64,000 bases of DNA from Occultella gossypii (GTDB lineage: Bacteria; Actinomycetota; Actinomycetes; Actinomycetales; Beutenbergiaceae). The DNA lies in contig NZ_JAGSHT010000013.1 of NCBI RefSeq assembly GCF_019947135.1, forward strand, positions 310,001-374,000, in the 5' to 3' direction. Shown here in pieces: positions 16,082-25,436 of the stretch. Numbering within the stretch: the stretch's first letter is position 1; every line of letters begins with the position of its first letter. A program made the translations under genes and the position numbers. A model generated the notes under the pieces. The model saw only the letters and a program-made list of their open reading frames with translations, was not told where the DNA came from and ran no database searches.

Positions 16082-17644
16082 ATGACACCGAGGAAGCGAC
16101 TGCGAGCACCGCTCGCGATCCTGACCGTGACCGGTCTCGCACTGACCGCCGCGTGCACGAGCGGAGGTGCCGACGACGGCGGCGGTGAAGACGGCGGCGA
16201 CGGCGACGATGCGCTCTCGAGCCTGTCCATCATGGCGCCCTACTTCGCGGCCGTGCCACCGGAGGAGGACGACCTGATCGACCAGGCACTCAGCGAACTG
16301 ACCGGGGTGGACCTGTCCGTGCAGTGGGTGCCGAACACGGCCTACGGCGAGCGCACGAACGTGGTCCTCGCCGGCGACGACATCCCGGACGTCATGGTGA
16401 TCCAGGGCAAGACCCAGGCGTTCGTGCAGACGGCGGAGGCCGGCGGGTTCTGGGACCTGACCGACTACCTCCGCTCCGGCGACTACCCGAACCTCGTCTC
16501 GGAGAACCCGGACGTGGAGGAGGCGTCCGGCGTGAACGGCCGGGTCTTCGGCATCTACCGGGCCCGCGACGTCATCCGGCACTGCATCATCCTGCGCGCG
16601 GACTGGCTCGCCAACCTCGGCCTCGAACAGCCGCAGACCACCGACGAACTCTTCGAGGTGGCGCGTGCGTTCACCGAGGACGATCCCGATGGCAACGGGC
16701 AGGACGACACCTACGGGTTCATCAACCCCGCCTGGCCCGGGTCGATCGGGTCCAACAGCCCGTACGACGCGCTGGAACTCTGGCACGGCGCCGGCAACCT
16801 CTGGACCGACGAGGGCGGGGAACTGGTCCCGTCATTCACCACCGACGAGTGGATGGAGGCGGTGCTCTACGAGCGCGACCTCGTCCAGAACGGCTACACC
16901 AACCCGGACTACGCCACGATGGACCCGGCCACCTGGAACGAGCCCTTCGTGAACGGTCAGGGCGGCATCATCATCGACGTCCAGTCGCGGGCTCCGCAGC
17001 TGGTCGACCTCTTCCGCGAGCAGGACCCGGAGAACTTCGAGTCCTATGTGGCGCTCGTCGGTCAGCCCGAGGGCCCGAACGGGACGTTCGCCATGCCCAC
17101 CAGCGGGTACTCCGGCTTCCTCGCCATCCCGCGCTCCTCGGTGGAGACCGAGGAGCAGCTGGAGCAGGTGCTCACGGTTCTGAACGACCTGACCTCCACC
17201 GAGGCGCAGATCCTCCTGAACAACGGCATCGAGGGTGACAACTTCACCGTCGTGGACGACTACGCGGAGTTCAACCCGGACCGCCAGGACTTCACCGACC
17301 AGGTCACCGGCGCCTGGGCGCAGCTCGGCATGAACGTGGCCGGCTACAACGCGTACTCGACCCGGCCGGAGACCCCGTTCGACGAGGGGCTGGCCCAGCT
17401 CCGCCTCGACCTGCAGGCAGAGGACCTCGAGAACGCGGTCTTCAATCCGGGCGCCTCCCTGGTCTCCGACACCTACATGTCCAGCGGCACCCAGCTCGAC
17501 ACCCTGATCTCCGATGCACGGATCCAGTTCATCGCCGGTCAGATCGACGAGGCCGGGCTGCAGGACGTCATCGACCGCTGGCACTCCCAGGGCGGCGACC
17601 AGGTGATCGCCGAGATGAACGAGCTCTACAGCGAGCTCGGCTGA
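16082..17644 (+). CDS. Oligosaccharide ABC-transporter solute-binding lipoprotein (LplA/YtcQ-like)
   Basis: A 520-residue extracellular binding protein, at the large end typical of the LplA/YtcQ group. The signal peptide ends in the lipobox LTAAC (C25), so it is lipid-anchored outside the membrane. A DGGG-rich linker follows, then the type 1 fold. ATG 16082 has AAAGGA nine bases upstream; an earlier in-frame ATG at 16046 overlaps the previous stop but lacks this site. The ligand is probably an (unsaturated) rhamnogalacturonan or galacturonate oligosaccharide, inferred from the downstream genes. Confidence 0.9.
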   Translation: MTPRKRLRAPLAILTVTGLALTAACTSGGADDGGGEDGGDGDDALSSLSIMAPYFAAVPPEEDDLIDQALSELTGVDLSVQWVPNTAYGERTNVVLAGDDIPDVMVIQGKTQAFVQTAEAGGFWDLTDYLRSGDYPNLVSENPDVEEASGVNGRVFGIYRARDVIRHCIILRADWLANLGLEQPQTTDELFEVARAFTEDDPDGNGQDDTYGFINPAWPGSIGSNSPYDALELWHGAGNLWTDEGGELVPSFTTDEWMEAVLYERDLVQNGYTNPDYATMDPATWNEPFVNGQGGIIIDVQSRAPQLVDLFREQDPENFESYVALVGQPEGPNGTFAMPTSGYSGFLAIPRSSVETEEQLEQVLTVLNDLTSTEAQILLNNGIEGDNFTVVDDYAEFNPDRQDFTDQVTGAWAQLGMNVAGYNAYSTRPETPFDEGLAQLRLDLQAEDLENAVFNPGASLVSDTYMSSGTQLDTLISDARIQFIAGQIDEAGLQDVIDRWHSQGGDQVIAEMNELYSELG

Positions 17645-17648
17645 TCGC

Positions 17649-17679
17649 GGTGGAGGCCGGCCGGTGGTCGGCCTCCACC
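17649..17679 (+). terminator. Intercistronic hairpin after the binding-protein gene
   Basis: GGTGGAGGCCG / CGGCCTCCACC, a perfect 11-bp stem with a 9-nt loop, four bases after the stop and without a U-tract. It probably stabilises the upstream mRNA or lets only part of transcription through to the permeases. Confidence 0.65.
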
Positions 17680-17704
17680 CCCTGACGTAGGAGAGGAGGC
17701 CGGC

Positions 17705-18676
17705 ATGGCCACACTCATCGAGGCCCAGGCCGCGAGTGGGGCGTCCGCGGCGACGCTGCGCCCACAGAACCGCCGCAATGTCCGCGAGACCCTGGCGCGC
17801 TACCGCTGGCTGCTGTTCCTGATGCTGCCGGGCATCATCTACTTCCTGTTGTTCCGGTTCTGGCCGATGTACGGGGCCCAGATCGCGTTCCGCGACTACA
17901 TCCCGTTCCTGGGCATCGAGGGCAGCCCGTGGGTGGGGTGGGAACACTTCGAGACGTTCTTCACCAACCCCGACTTCCCGCGGCTGCTGCGCAACACCCT
18001 GATCCTGGCGGCGTTGAGTCTGTTCATCGCGTTCCCTCTGACGATCGTGATGGCGCTGCTGCTGAACGAGTTGCGCCTGAACATCCTCAAGCGGACGGTG
18101 CAGACCCTCGTCTACGTCCCGCACTTCCTGTCCTGGACCGTGGTGGTCTCCCTGACCGGCCTGTTGTTCGCGATCGGGAACGGTCCGCTGTGGACCCTGC
18201 TCAACGACGTCATGGGAACCGAGACGAACTTCCTGGCCGATCCGGCGTGGTTCCGGCCGCTGATCGTGCTGCAGGACGTGTGGAAGAACACCGGCTGGGG
18301 AACGATCATCTTCCTCGCCGCCCTGGCTGGGGTGGACCAGGAGCAGTACGAGGCCGCGATCATCGACGGCGCCGGCCGCTGGCAGCGGGTCTGGCACATC
18401 ACGCTGCCGTCCATCCGCTCCACGATCATTGTGCTGCTGATCCTGCAGACCGGTCAGATCCTGAACACCGGGTTCGAGCAGATCTACCTGATGTCCAACG
18501 CCCTGAACCGCACGGTCGCGGACGTGTTCGACACCTACGTCTACTTCGTCGGGATCCAGCAGGGCTCCTACTCCTACGCCACGGCCGTCGGCCTGGCCAA
18601 GGCGATCGTCGGCGTGATCCTGATCTTCGGGACGAACTGGCTCGCCAAGCGCTTCAACCAGCAGGGGATCTTCTGA
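17705..18676 (+). CDS. Sugar ABC-transporter permease, LplB type
   Basis: A 323-residue inner-membrane permease with six predicted spans (first LLFLMLPGIIYFLLF). The cytoplasmic EAA loop YEAAIIDGAGRWQRVWHITLP docks the ATPase. A GAGAGGAGG ribosome site precedes the ATG. It pairs with the next permease, whose start overlaps its stop by one base. No ATPase gene is present in this operon, so a shared MsiK-type ATPase elsewhere is expected, as is usual for this importer group. Confidence 0.93.
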   Translation: MATLIEAQAASGASAATLRPQNRRNVRETLARYRWLLFLMLPGIIYFLLFRFWPMYGAQIAFRDYIPFLGIEGSPWVGWEHFETFFTNPDFPRLLRNTLILAALSLFIAFPLTIVMALLLNELRLNILKRTVQTLVYVPHFLSWTVVVSLTGLLFAIGNGPLWTLLNDVMGTETNFLADPAWFRPLIVLQDVWKNTGWGTIIFLAALAGVDQEQYEAAIIDGAGRWQRVWHITLPSIRSTIIVLLILQTGQILNTGFEQIYLMSNALNRTVADVFDTYVYFVGIQQGSYSYATAVGLAKAIVGVILIFGTNWLAKRFNQQGIF

Positions 18677-19557
18677 TGGCCAGGGTCAAGTACCGGTTCA
18701 ACACCCCGGCCGGCAAGGTGTTCGACGCCGTCAACGTCACCGTCCTGATCGCCGTCGGCACCATCGCGATCCTGCCGTTCCTGTACGTGCTCGCCGGCTC
18801 CTTCGCCACCGAGTACGAGCTGACCACCCGGCCGTTCTTCCTCTGGCCGAACGAGTTCACCACCGACGCCTACGCCTCGATCCTCAGCTCGAGCGTGTTC
18901 GTGCGCGCCTTCATCACCACCATCGCGGTGACCGGTGTCGGGACCGCGATCCAGCTCGTCCTGACCGCACTGATGGCCTACCCGCTGTCCAAGATCGACC
19001 TGCCCGGGCGACGCACCATCATGTCCCTGGTCGTGTTCACCATGGTGTTCTCGGCGGGCCTGATCCCGACGTTCCTGGTCGTGAAGCAGCTCGGCCTACT
19101 GGACACCTACTGGGCCCTGATCCTGCCCGCGGCGATCAACCCGTTCAGCCTGATCATCATCAAGAACTTCTTCCAGGAACTCCCGAAGGAGCTCGAGGAA
19201 TCGGCCAAGATCGACGGCGCGAACGAGTTGCGGATCCTGCGCAGCGTGGTCATGCCCCTGTCCAAGCCGGTGCTGGCCACGTTCGCCCTGTTCTACGCCG
19301 TCGGGATCTGGAACGACTACATGTCGCCCCTGATCTACCTCAGCGACACGTCCAAGTGGACCCTGCAGATGTTCCTGCGCCAGGTCACCGCCGCGTCCTC
19401 CCTCACCGGAGAGGACCTCGGCAACGAGCTCCCGCCACCGGCCCAGGGCATCAAGTTCGCCGTCGTCATGGTCGCCACCATCCCGGTCCTGCTCGCCTAC
19501 CCGTTCCTCCAGAAGCACTTCGCCAAGGGCATGCTGATCGGGAGCGTGAAGGGATGA
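18676..19557 (+). CDS. Sugar ABC-transporter permease, LplC/YtcP type
   Basis: A 293-residue partner permease with about six spans. The EAA loop is ESAKIDGANELRILRSVVMPLSKPV. It starts inside the upstream stop (TGATG) and ends in an ATGA overlap with the esterase gene, so permeases and esterase are translated together. Length and the segment LAYPFLQKHFAKGMLIGSVKG match the YtcP/LplC family. Confidence 0.93.
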   Translation: MARVKYRFNTPAGKVFDAVNVTVLIAVGTIAILPFLYVLAGSFATEYELTTRPFFLWPNEFTTDAYASILSSSVFVRAFITTIAVTGVGTAIQLVLTALMAYPLSKIDLPGRRTIMSLVVFTMVFSAGLIPTFLVVKQLGLLDTYWALILPAAINPFSLIIIKNFFQELPKELEESAKIDGANELRILRSVVMPLSKPVLATFALFYAVGIWNDYMSPLIYLSDTSKWTLQMFLRQVTAASSLTGEDLGNELPPPAQGIKFAVVMVATIPVLLAYPFLQKHFAKGMLIGSVKG

Positions 19558-20195
19558 GGATCCTGCTCGCGGGCGACTCCACGGTGGCGGCCTGCCCGCC
19601 GCACGAGGCCGCGATGTCCGGCTGGGGCGCGCACCTGGCCACGTTCACGCCCGGCGTGGTGGTGCACAACTTCGCCAAGGGCGGGGCCACCACGGCGTCG
19701 CTGCGCGCGGACGGCCTGTGGGACGCGCTGCTCTGGGAGGCCACCGCGGGTGACGTCGTCGTGCTGCAGTTCGGTCACAACGACCAGAAGCAACCCGACG
19801 TCCTCGGGGCCCGCGCGGGCTACACGGCCAACCTGCTCCGGATGCTCGCCGAGGTACGCCGGGCCGGCGCCGCACCGGTGCTGTGCTCGAGCGTGCAGCG
19901 GCGCGCCTTCGCCGCCGGCGCCCTCGAGCCGACCCACGGCGACTACCCGGCCGCCGTCCGGGCCCTGGCCGCGGCCGAGCGGGTTCCGCTGATCGACCTG
20001 GCCGCGGCCACCACGGACCTGTACGAGGGTCTCGGCGAGGACGGGTCCCGGTCCCTGTTCACGCAGTTCGGCCCCGGCGAGCACCCCAACTACCCCGACG
20101 GCGTCACCGACGACACCCACTTCAACGTCACCGGCGCGACCGCCGTGGCCCGGATCGTCGCCGAGGCACTGGCGCCCGTCCTGGCGACTGCGTGA
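19554..20195 (+). CDS. SGNH hydrolase, rhamnogalacturonan acetylesterase-like
   Basis: A 213-residue esterase. Block I GDSTVAACP has the catalytic Ser, block III GHNDQKQPD the oxyanion Asn, and block V DDTHFN the Asp/His pair, all as in rhamnogalacturonan acetylesterases (GDSTVA...GHND...DxxHFN). It has no signal peptide, so it should remove acetyl groups from imported RG-I fragments in the cytoplasm. Its ATG overlaps the permease stop by 4 nt. Confidence 0.88.
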   Translation: MRILLAGDSTVAACPPHEAAMSGWGAHLATFTPGVVVHNFAKGGATTASLRADGLWDALLWEATAGDVVVLQFGHNDQKQPDVLGARAGYTANLLRMLAEVRRAGAAPVLCSSVQRRAFAAGALEPTHGDYPAAVRALAAAERVPLIDLAAATTDLYEGLGEDGSRSLFTQFGPGEHPNYPDGVTDDTHFNVTGATAVARIVAEALAPVLATA

Positions 20196-20228
20196 GTGCA
20201 CCGAAGACCCACCCGACCCAGGAGCCTC

Positions 20229-22964
20229 ATGCCCGCCGATCCCACTGCTGCACCGTCCGCGACCATCCAGCGCGACACCGTGAGCCTGCCCAGCACCGCC
20301 CTGCACTGGCTGGAGGACACCCCCGCCGCCGCGACCGGCGTCACGTGGGGCGTGCCCTGGGCCCGTGGGTCGCTGGCGGCCGGCACCCCGATCGCCCTGC
20401 GGACCGCGGGCGGGACCCCGGAGCCGGTGCAGACCTGGGTCACCGCGACCTGGCCGGACGGGTCCGTGAAGTGGACGGCGCACGCCGCCGCCCCCGCCGC
20501 ACCCCGCGACGCGTACGCGCTCGAGGCCGGCGCCGAGCCGATCCGGCCGGCCCGGGAGGTGTCCGTCACCGAGACCGGCGAGGCCGTGCTCGTGGACACC
20601 GGCGTGATCCGGATCAGGGTGCCGCGCACGGGTGCGCACCTGGTCGCCGAGATCGAGACGGGCGGCCGGGTCGTCGCCCGCGCCGGCCGCCTGGTCAGCC
20701 TGCTCGCCGCCGGCCCCGACGACGACGGCCCGCAGCCTCGCACGCCGTTCTCCTCCCGGGTGCGTTCGGTGACCGTGGAGCAGAGCGGTCCGGTGCGCGC
20801 CGTGCTGCGCATCGACGGCGTGCACGGCAGCGATGGCACCGACGGCGACGCCCGCGAGTGGCTACCGTTCACCGTGCGTCTGTACTCGTACGCCGGCTCA
20901 CCCACCGTGCGCCTGATGCACTCCTTCGTCTGGGACGGCGACCCCGACCACGACTTCCTCGCCGGCCTCGGGGTCCGGTTCGAGGTGCCGTTGCGCGAGC
21001 AGCCCCACGACCGGCACGTGCGCCTGGCCGGCAGCTCCGGCGGGTTCCTCACCGAGGCGGTGCGCGGCATCACCGGCCTGCGCCGCAACCCCGGCAGCGA
21101 CGTCCGCGCCGCCCAGGTGACCGGTCGGCCCACTCCGCCCACCGCCGACTGGGCCCCGGCCGTCGCCGAACGGCTGCGCTGGGTACCCACGTGGAACGAC
21201 TGGACGCTGCACCAGGGCAGCCCGGACGGTTACACCGTCCGCAAACGCACGGCCGACGGCGTGGGCTGGGTCGGCATCGGTGGCGGCACCCGGGCCGGTG
21301 GGTACGCCTATCTCGGCGATACCTCCGGCGGGCTGGAACTCGGCCTGCGGGACTTCTGGAAGGGCGCGCCCACCCAGATCGACGTCCGCGGCGCCACGAC
21401 CGACGCCGGTGAGCTGACCGTGTGGCTGTGGTCGCCGGAGTCGCGGGCCATGGACCAGCGGTTCTTCCACGACGGACTCGGCCAGGACGGCTACGCCGAC
21501 CAGCTGGACGCGCTGGAGATCACCTACGAGGACTACGAGCCCGGCTTCGGCGATGCCAACGGCATCGCCCGCACCCACGAGCTGAGCCTGACCGCGGTGG
21601 CGGGGACGCCGTCGTCGGCCGTTCTTGCGAACCGGGCCGCGGCACTGGCGACGCCCCCACTGCTGGTGACCGACCCGGACCGGCTGCATGCGGCCGGGGT
21701 GTTCGGCGACTGGGCCCCGGTGGACCGGTCCACGCCGGCGCGGGCCGCGATCGAGGACCGCAACGACTTCCTGCTCGCGTTCTACCTCGACCAGGTGGAG
21801 CAGCGCCGCTGGTACGGCTTCTGGGACTACGGCGACGTCATGCACACCTACGACGCGGACCGGCACACCTGGCGCTACGACGTCGGCGGGTACGCCTGGG
21901 ACAACTCCGAGCTGTCCCCGGACCTGTGGTTCTGGCTGTCCTTCCTGCGTTCGGGGCGGGCGGACCTGTTCCGGTTCGCGGAGGCGATGACCCGGCACAC
22001 CGGCGAGGTGGACGTCTACCACGCGGGTGCGTTCGCGGGGCTGGGTACCCGGCACAACGTGCAGCACTGGGGGTGCAGCGCCAAGCAGCTGCGGATCTCG
22101 AACCCGGCCTACCGGCGGTTCTACTACTACCTGACGGCGGACGAACGGGTCGGGGACCTGCTCGACGAGCTCGCCACCTCCGAGCGCGCTCTGCTCGGCG
22201 TGGACGCCACCCGCAAGGTCCGCATCGACGTCTACTCGCCCGACCCGGCCGCCCTCTCCGTCGGGCTCGGCACCGACTGGGGCGCGCTGGCGGCGACCTG
22301 GCTGACCCGGTGGGAGCGGCACGGGGACACCGTCGCCCGGGACAAGCTGCTCGGCACGATGGAGGACATCGGCGCGCTTGCGAACGGGTTCCTCACCGGG
22401 GAGGCCCGCCTGGACCTGTCCACCGGCCGGTTCGACACCTCCCGCGAGCGGATCGCCGTGTCACACCTGAGCGCCGTCTTCGGCCTGGTGGAGGTGTGCT
22501 CGGAGCTGATCGACCTCGCCGACGTGCCGGGCTTCGAGCAGGCGTGGCTGCAGTACTGCCGGCTCTACCTGGCGGACGCGGCCACCCAGGAGGCGGAGCT
22601 GGGGCAGTCGCTGACAGGGATCTCGTTGATCCAGGCACACAGCCGGCTCACCGCGTACGCGGCCCACCGCACCGGCGACGCCGAGTTGGCCGCCTTCGCG
22701 TGGCGGCGGTTCTTCGTGGACTCCGGGGACATGGTCAACGTCAACGCGCTGTGCCGCGAGCAACACTGGGCCCGGACCCGGATCGACGGTCCGGGCGTGC
22801 TCGAGCCGGTGGACGAGGCCCCGTTCGTCTCCACCAACGACGCGTCCCAGTTCGGGCTCGCCGCGATCCAGAACCTGGCCCTGATCGGCGAGTACCTGGA
22901 GGAGGCGCGCCCGAGTGGCTCACGCCCTGAGCAGCGACCCACCGGTGAGGGCGAACGCACATAG
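20229..22964 (+). CDS. YetA/PcRGLX-like protein (PL26-type exo-rhamnogalacturonan lyase family)
   Basis: A 911-residue protein built like the PcRGLX/YetA family: an N-terminal barrel domain (GVPWARGSLAAG, TATWPDGSVKW), a central beta-sandwich, and a C-terminal helical toroid with RRWYGFWDYGDVMH and GGYAWDNSELSPDLWFW. Bacillus subtilis has yetA next to lplABCD, the same neighbourhood. The family includes exo-acting rhamnogalacturonan lyases, so it probably trims RG-I oligosaccharides in the cytoplasm (no signal peptide). ATG 20229 is chosen because AGGAG lies five bases upstream; an earlier ATG at 20196 abuts the previous stop but has no ribosome site. Confidence 0.85.
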   Translation: MPADPTAAPSATIQRDTVSLPSTALHWLEDTPAAATGVTWGVPWARGSLAAGTPIALRTAGGTPEPVQTWVTATWPDGSVKWTAHAAAPAAPRDAYALEAGAEPIRPAREVSVTETGEAVLVDTGVIRIRVPRTGAHLVAEIETGGRVVARAGRLVSLLAAGPDDDGPQPRTPFSSRVRSVTVEQSGPVRAVLRIDGVHGSDGTDGDAREWLPFTVRLYSYAGSPTVRLMHSFVWDGDPDHDFLAGLGVRFEVPLREQPHDRHVRLAGSSGGFLTEAVRGITGLRRNPGSDVRAAQVTGRPTPPTADWAPAVAERLRWVPTWNDWTLHQGSPDGYTVRKRTADGVGWVGIGGGTRAGGYAYLGDTSGGLELGLRDFWKGAPTQIDVRGATTDAGELTVWLWSPESRAMDQRFFHDGLGQDGYADQLDALEITYEDYEPGFGDANGIARTHELSLTAVAGTPSSAVLANRAAALATPPLLVTDPDRLHAAGVFGDWAPVDRSTPARAAIEDRNDFLLAFYLDQVEQRRWYGFWDYGDVMHTYDADRHTWRYDVGGYAWDNSELSPDLWFWLSFLRSGRADLFRFAEAMTRHTGEVDVYHAGAFAGLGTRHNVQHWGCSAKQLRISNPAYRRFYYYLTADERVGDLLDELATSERALLGVDATRKVRIDVYSPDPAALSVGLGTDWGALAATWLTRWERHGDTVARDKLLGTMEDIGALANGFLTGEARLDLSTGRFDTSRERIAVSHLSAVFGLVEVCSELIDLADVPGFEQAWLQYCRLYLADAATQEAELGQSLTGISLIQAHSRLTAYAAHRTGDAELAAFAWRRFFVDSGDMVNVNALCREQHWARTRIDGPGVLEPVDEAPFVSTNDASQFGLAAIQNLALIGEYLEEARPSGSRPEQRPTGEGERT

Positions 22965-23003
22965 GATTCTGCGGCCACTGACGCAAGCGATCGAGGGAGT
23001 GCC

Positions 23004-25436
23004 GTGCCGCCGGCCGTGACCACAGCAACACCGGACGTGGCGCTGCGCTACGCCACGCCCGCGCTCGCCTGGACCGATGCCCTACCGATCGGCAACGGGA
23101 ACCTGGGCGCCATGGCCTTCGGCGGCACCGCGCAGGACCGATTGCAGATCAACGACGACACCTGCTGGACCGGCGCGCCCCGGGTCCGGCCGACCCGCGG
23201 CGCCGGCCTGGTGCCCGGGCAGGCCCCGGAGGTCCTGGCCGCTGCCAGGGCCGCGGTCGCCGCGGGCGACGTCCCCCGCGCCGAGGCCCTGGTGCAACGG
23301 CTCCAGAGCGGCCGCAGCGAGGCCTATCAACCGCTCGTCGACCTCTGGATCACCGACGCCGGTGCGCCGGAGACCACGGCGGACTACCGCAGGTGGCTCC
23401 GGCTCGACGAGGCGGTCGCGGGGCATTCCTGGTCCGACGGCGGCGCAGCGGTGCACCAGGAGGTGTTCGCCAGCCGACCCGCCGGGGCGCTGGTGGCCCA
23501 CCGGCGGATGCAGGCGCCCACAGACCTGGTGGTCCGGGTCGGTTCGGATCACCGGCTGTTGGAGGTGCGCGCGGCGGGATCGCCGCGGGGTGCCACCTGG
23601 TCCGCCCTCGTGCGGATGCCGGCGGTCTCCACCGACCCGAACGCGCCCGGACCCGCCGCGGGCGCGCCGCCGGCGACGCCACCTCCGCCCGGCGCGGCGG
23701 TCACCTGCGCGGTGGCCCTGCGCCTGCAGACCGATGGCGTCGTGACCGCACGGACCACGGGCCTCGAGGTGCGCGGAGCGACCTGGCTGACCGTGCTGCT
23801 CGCCTCGCAGAGCGACTACGCCGGCGCCCACCGCGTCCTGCACGGCGACGGGACCCGGCTGCTGGCCGAGGCATCCGAGCGGCTCGAGCGGGCCGACGCG
23901 AGCACGTTCGCGGACCTCCGCGCGGCGCACGTCGCCGATCACCGTGCTCTCTTCGACCGGGTCGGGCTGCGACTGGGCCGCGGGCCGGGTGCGAGCCGGG
24001 ACACCGACGAGCGGCTGCGCGAGCACCGGGCGACCGGCACCGACTCCTCCCTCGCCGCTCTGGCGTTCGCCTACGGGCGGTACCTGACCATCGCCGGATC
24101 ACGGCCCGGCACGCTGCCGCTCAACCTCCAGGGCATCTGGAACGAGTCCCTGCGCCCGCCGTGGCGCAGCAACTACACGATCAACATCAACACCGAGATG
24201 AACTACTGGCCGGCGCTGAGCACCAATCTCGCGGAGTGTGACGAGCCGCTGACCCGGTGGCTCGAGGACCTGGCCGCGGCCGGCAGTGGCACCGCCCGGG
24301 AGATCTACCGGGCCGGCGGCTGGGTGGCCCACCACAACTCCGACGCCTGGGCGTTCACCGACCCCGTCGGCGACGGCACCCACCCCGCGCGGTGGTCGTT
24401 CTGGCCGTTCGGCGGGGTCTGGCTGACCCGGCACCTGATCGACCACTACGACTTCACCGGCGACCTCGACGCGCTGGCCCGCGCCCGGCCGGTCATCCTC
24501 GGCGCCGCGCAGTTCGTGCTCGACACCCTGGTGGCGATGCCGGACGGCACCCTCGGCACCAGCCCGGCCACCTCCCCGGAGAACTCCTTCGTCACGGCGG
24601 ACGGGACCCCGGGCGCGGTGACCGCGTCCACCACCTCGGACCTGGCCATGGCCCGCGACCTGCTCGCCGGCGTCCGCCGACTGGCGGGCGTGGACGTGGG
24701 CGACGGCGGCCCGTTCGCCGACGAACCGCTGCTGGCTCGCGTCGATGCCGCGCTGGCCCGGCTGCCCGGCGAGCGAGTGATGGCCGATGGGCGCATCGCC
24801 GAGTGGCACCTCGCGGACCTGCCCGAGGCCGAGCCGGAGCACCGCCACCAGAGCCACCTGTTCGGCGTCCACCCGGGCACGTCCATCGACCCGGACCAGG
24901 CGCCGGACCTGGCTGCGGCCGCCCTGGCCACACTGGCTGCCCGCGGGCTGGCGTCGACTGGGTGGTCGCTCGCGTGGCGGCTGAACCTGCGCGCCCGGCT
25001 GCGCGATCCGGACGGGGCGCAGGCGGCCATCGATGCGTTCCTGCGGCCGGTGGAACAGGCCGGGCCGGCCGTGGTCTCCGTGCAGGGCGGCGGCGTGTAC
25101 CGCAGCCTGCTGTGCGCGCATCCGCCGTTCCAGATCGACGGCAACCTCGGCTTCACGGCCGGCGTCGCCGAGCTGCTGGTGCAGGGCCACCGGTTCACCT
25201 CCGACGGCGTCCGCGAGATCCACCTGCTGCCCTGCCTGCCGCCCGCGTGGGCCGACGGCGCCGTGCACGGCCTGCGGGTGCGCGGCGCGATCACCGTCGA
25301 CCTCGAGTGGGCCCATGGCGGGCTCCGCACCGCGACCCTCACCCCGGATCGGGACACGACCGTCTCAGTGCGCGCGGGGGACGACCACGCGGTGCATCAC
25401 CTCACCGCGGGACGCCCTGCGACGATCCGACCCTGA
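23004..25436 (+). CDS. GH95 glycosidase (alpha-L-fucosidase / alpha-L-galactosidase)
   Basis: An 810-residue inverting glycosidase of GH95. The N-terminal beta domain starts ALPIGNGNLGAMAFGG; the (alpha/alpha)6 barrel has NYTININTEMNYWP with the paired Asn (N394, N396) that activate the water, and SPEN at 524-527 at the expected general acid. No signal peptide. GTG 23004 has GAGGGAG upstream. As the last gene of a rhamnogalacturonan operon it may remove terminal L-fucose or L-galactose from RG-I side chains. A TAGGAT -10-like hexamer at 22962-22967 could give it its own promoter. It overlaps the convergent next gene by 35 bp. Confidence 0.92.
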   Translation: MPPAVTTATPDVALRYATPALAWTDALPIGNGNLGAMAFGGTAQDRLQINDDTCWTGAPRVRPTRGAGLVPGQAPEVLAAARAAVAAGDVPRAEALVQRLQSGRSEAYQPLVDLWITDAGAPETTADYRRWLRLDEAVAGHSWSDGGAAVHQEVFASRPAGALVAHRRMQAPTDLVVRVGSDHRLLEVRAAGSPRGATWSALVRMPAVSTDPNAPGPAAGAPPATPPPPGAAVTCAVALRLQTDGVVTARTTGLEVRGATWLTVLLASQSDYAGAHRVLHGDGTRLLAEASERLERADASTFADLRAAHVADHRALFDRVGLRLGRGPGASRDTDERLREHRATGTDSSLAALAFAYGRYLTIAGSRPGTLPLNLQGIWNESLRPPWRSNYTININTEMNYWPALSTNLAECDEPLTRWLEDLAAAGSGTAREIYRAGGWVAHHNSDAWAFTDPVGDGTHPARWSFWPFGGVWLTRHLIDHYDFTGDLDALARARPVILGAAQFVLDTLVAMPDGTLGTSPATSPENSFVTADGTPGAVTASTTSDLAMARDLLAGVRRLAGVDVGDGGPFADEPLLARVDAALARLPGERVMADGRIAEWHLADLPEAEPEHRHQSHLFGVHPGTSIDPDQAPDLAAAALATLAARGLASTGWSLAWRLNLRARLRDPDGAQAAIDAFLRPVEQAGPAVVSVQGGGVYRSLLCAHPPFQIDGNLGFTAGVAELLVQGHRFTSDGVREIHLLPCLPPAWADGAVHGLRVRGAITVDLEWAHGGLRTATLTPDRDTTVSVRAGDDHAVHHLTAGRPATIRP

